Assembly: GCA_035315345.1 (NCBI GenBank)
Contig: DATFYA010000010.1
Location: 1-64,000 of the forward strand
Origin: Candidatus Methylomirabilota bacterium
GTDB lineage: Bacteria; Methylomirabilota; Methylomirabilia; Rokubacteriales; CSP1-6
Length of the DNA: 64,000 bases
Direction of reading: 5' to 3'
Shown piece by piece: positions 62,255 through 64,000 of this stretch. Within the stretch, counting starts at the first letter, position 1; each line of letters begins with the position of its first letter. A program made the position numbers and the translations under genes. The notes beneath the pieces are model-generated. The model worked only from the letters and a program-made list of their open reading frames with translations, had not been told where the DNA came from and did not search any database.

Positions 62255-64000
62255 GATGTGCCTCCAGCCATCGGCAGGGGCGTGGCCACCGCCGGCAGTG
62301 AGATCCGGACTCGGGTACCGCGGCCGGGGGCACTCTCGATCGCGATGTCGCCCCCGTGGAGATCCACGATCTTCTTCACGATCGACATGCCGAGGCCGGT
62401 GCCCGCCGGCTTGGTGGTGAAGAAGGGGAGGAAGATCTTGTCTCGATCCTCGGTCGCGATTCCCACGCCGTCGTCGCTCACCTCGACCACCGCCCGCTCG
62501 CCTTCGACGAAGAGATCCACCGTGACCCGCCCGGTTCCGCGCCGTGGGTCGATGGCCTCCACCGCGTTCTTCATCACGTTGGTGAAGACCTGGCGGAGCT
62601 TCTGGCCGTCGACCGCGGCCACCGTCTCGCGGGCCAGCCGTCCGTAGCCGACGTGCACGCCCCGCGCCCGCCCCTCGGCCGCCACCGCCTCCACCACCGG
62701 GTCGAGGATGCGGTGCAGCTCGTACTCGTTGCGCTCGAGCCGCGCGTCCCGCGTCCAGTCGAGGAGGTTGTTGATGATGCCCTCGATCTCCGAGATGCCG
62801 GACAGGATGGAGCGGGCCATCTCCTGGGACAGCGGGCTGCCGTCGACCTCCGCCGACGACAGCAGGTTGGTCGCCATCTTGATCCCCCCGAGCGGGTTGC
62901 GGATCTCGTGGGCGACGCCCGCGGCCATCTCGCCGAGCGAGGCCAGCTTCTCCCGCTGGATGAGCCGCCGCTGCGTCTCCACCTGCTCGGTCAGGTCGTG
63001 GAGCACGCCGACCGTGCCCATGCGCTGGCCGCGGTCGTCGAACAGGGTGGTCATGGCCAGGTGGGCCGGGAACGCCTCCCCGCGCGCGGTCCGTCCCGTC
63101 ACCTGCCCGCTCCACCCACGTCCGGCCTCCAGCGCGGCCACGATGGCTGTGGCGCCGCCGCGCTCGGAGGCACCGAGCAGATCGCGATACCGGAGCCCGC
63201 TCACCTCCCACGTCGCGTAGCCCAGCAGCCGGCGGCCGGCCGGATTCATGGTCACCAGACGGCCGGTGGTGTCGGCGGTGAAGATGCAGTCGTCCACGCT
63301 CTCCACCACCGAGGCGAGCAGCCGCTCGCCCCGCTTGACCTCCTCCTCGCTGACCCGCAGCGATTCCTGCATTCGCTGGAACGAGGTGACCAGCTGCTCG
63401 GCCTCCTCCTTCGAGATCGTGAAGTGATCTTCCACGATCATCCGCGCCGCGGCCGCTCCGAGAGAGGCGGCGAGGAGGCGCTCGAAGCGGATGCGCATCT
63501 CGAGCAGCTCCGGGACCGACAGGTCGGCGGGCGCCTTGGCCCCGAACAGCTCGCGCACGATGGCCTCGGCGTCCTCGTCGCCCACGTAGTGATGGACGAG
63601 ACGCTCGATCTCGCTGGCGGACAGGATCGCGGGGGGGCCGGGCGCCGGCCGGTCCTCGCCCGCGGCCCCCACGAAGGCGGCGGCCTGAGCCCGATCGTCG
63701 ACGTCCTGCTCGGTGAGCAGCGAGACGACGATGAAGAGTCCCACGTTGAAGAAGAAGGACCAGAAGACCCCGTGGCTGATGTTGTCGAGGCCCTGGAGCC
63801 CGAGGAAGGCGGTGGGCCGCAGCGGGCTGAAGCCGAAGGGGCCGTTGGCCAGGAAGGCTTTGGCGAACACGTTCTCCTTGCCGAGGGCCGGGATGATGAG
63901 GGTGTAGAACCACACGAAGAAGCCCGACGAGATCCCCGCGAAGGCGCCCTTGCGATTGCCGCGCCGCCAGTACAGCCCGAGCAGGATCGCGGGGCCGCAC
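62251..64000 (-). CDS. SSS-transporter/histidine kinase fusion (CbrA-like), partial
   Basis: At least 583 codons, open at the window edge. The visible N-terminal part is the end of a sodium:solute symporter domain (GLYWRRGNRKGAFAGISSGF, then three hydrophobic helices). A linker, a PAS domain (VVESVDDCIFTADTTGRLVT) and a HisKA domain with H-box GEMAAGVAHEIRNPLGGIKM follow. The ATPase domain has FTNVMKNAVEAID, VSDDGVGIA and GTGLGMSIVKKI. Such CbrA/CrbS-type proteins sense or transport carbon or nitrogen sources and phosphorylate a partner regulator, here clearly the overlapping NtrC-type gene. Confidence 0.9.
   Translation of the reverse strand, partial: CGPAILLGLYWRRGNRKGAFAGISSGFFVWFYTLIIPALGKENVFAKAFLANGPFGFSPLRPTAFLGLQGLDNISHGVFWSFFFNVGLFIVVSLLTEQDVDDRAQAAAFVGAAGEDRPAPGPPAILSASEIERLVHHYVGDEDAEAIVRELFGAKAPADLSVPELLEMRIRFERLLAASLGAAAARMIVEDHFTISKEEAEQLVTSFQRMQESLRVSEEEVKRGERLLASVVESVDDCIFTADTTGRLVTMNPAGRRLLGYATWEVSGLRYRDLLGASERGGATAIVAALEAGRGWSGQVTGRTARGEAFPAHLAMTTLFDDRGQRMGTVGVLHDLTEQVETQRRLIQREKLASLGEMAAGVAHEIRNPLGGIKMATNLLSSAEVDGSPLSQEMARSILSGISEIEGIINNLLDWTRDARLERNEYELHRILDPVVEAVAAEGRARGVHVGYGRLARETVAAVDGQKLRQVFTNVMKNAVEAIDPRRGTGRVTVDLFVEGERAVVEVSDDGVGIATEDRDKIFLPFFTTKPAGTGLGMSIVKKIVDLHGGDIAIESAPGRGTRVRISLPAVATPLPMAGGTS

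Overview
The window is GC-rich (around 70 % by eye), densely coded DNA from a Gram-negative-type bacterium. It carries a TonB-dependent outer-membrane receptor, SPOR and TonB proteins, lipoproteins, type IV pilin-like genes and sigma-54 regulation. The mix (LLM-class F420-type oxidoreductase, crotonase, crotonyl-CoA carboxylase/reductase-like enzyme, amidohydrolase, and an ftsH-folP-cdaA-cdaR-glmM-acpS order) resembles uncultured soil or sediment lineages such as Rokubacteria/Methylomirabilota. That assignment is inference from gene content only. No rRNA, tRNA, CRISPR array, IS element or phage gene was recognised. About eighteen neighbouring gene pairs overlap by four bases (ATGA, GTGA, and three times CTGA), so translational coupling is the rule here.

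Layout. 1-8 kb: end of an acyl-CoA synthetase, a decayed threonine dehydratase, a small Cys-rich protein, a D-2-hydroxyacid dehydrogenase/thioesterase pair divergent from an XRE regulator with a palindromic operator candidate, then an amidohydrolase and a methyltransferase. 8-16 kb: two MFS transporters flanking a fatty-acid/CoA block (LLM oxidoreductase, enoyl-CoA hydratase, Ccr-like reductase, zinc alcohol dehydrogenase). 16-26 kb: small enzymes and housekeeping genes (TauD-like dioxygenase, NUDT19-like Nudix, PilZ, RidA, a BtuF-like protein, DHOD family, RadC, TsaE, NnrD/E, AraC). 26-35 kb: a minus-strand housekeeping block, acpS-glmM-cdaR-cdaA-folP-ftsH-hpt-SPOR-argS, covering c-di-AMP synthesis, cell wall precursors and membrane proteolysis.

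35-50 kb is a cobalamin uptake and remodelling locus in two units, each headed by a cobalamin riboswitch: btuB-cbiZ-tonB-cbiB (ending in a cobQ remnant) and cobU-cobT-btuF-btuC-btuD. cobS and a cobC-like phosphatase lie further along. Together they could import cobamides, strip the lower loop (CbiZ), re-attach aminopropanol (CbiB) and rebuild the nucleotide loop (CobU, CobT, CobS, CobC). No corrin-ring synthesis gene is visible, and the only de novo-type gene (cobQ) is a fragment. Interleaved are a Hsp15-like S4 protein, DUF3047, DoxX, a TPR lipoprotein and a pilV-pilW-pilX pilin operon with a near-perfect sigma-54 promoter.

50-64 kb: an acyl-CoA carboxylase beta subunit, an ECF sigma factor fused to a signal-peptide-like segment and an exported domain, aroQ, plsC, a GDPD phosphodiesterase, a DksA-like protein, an N-terminally truncated MHS transporter, acs, an ion-transporter-like protein, and a CbrAB-like two-component system (SSS-type transporter/histidine kinase plus NtrC-type regulator) running off the window edge.

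Recurring themes are decay by internal deletion (four damaged genes), non-canonical CTG starts in three coupled genes, and unusual residues in ArgS and in the Ccr-like enzyme.
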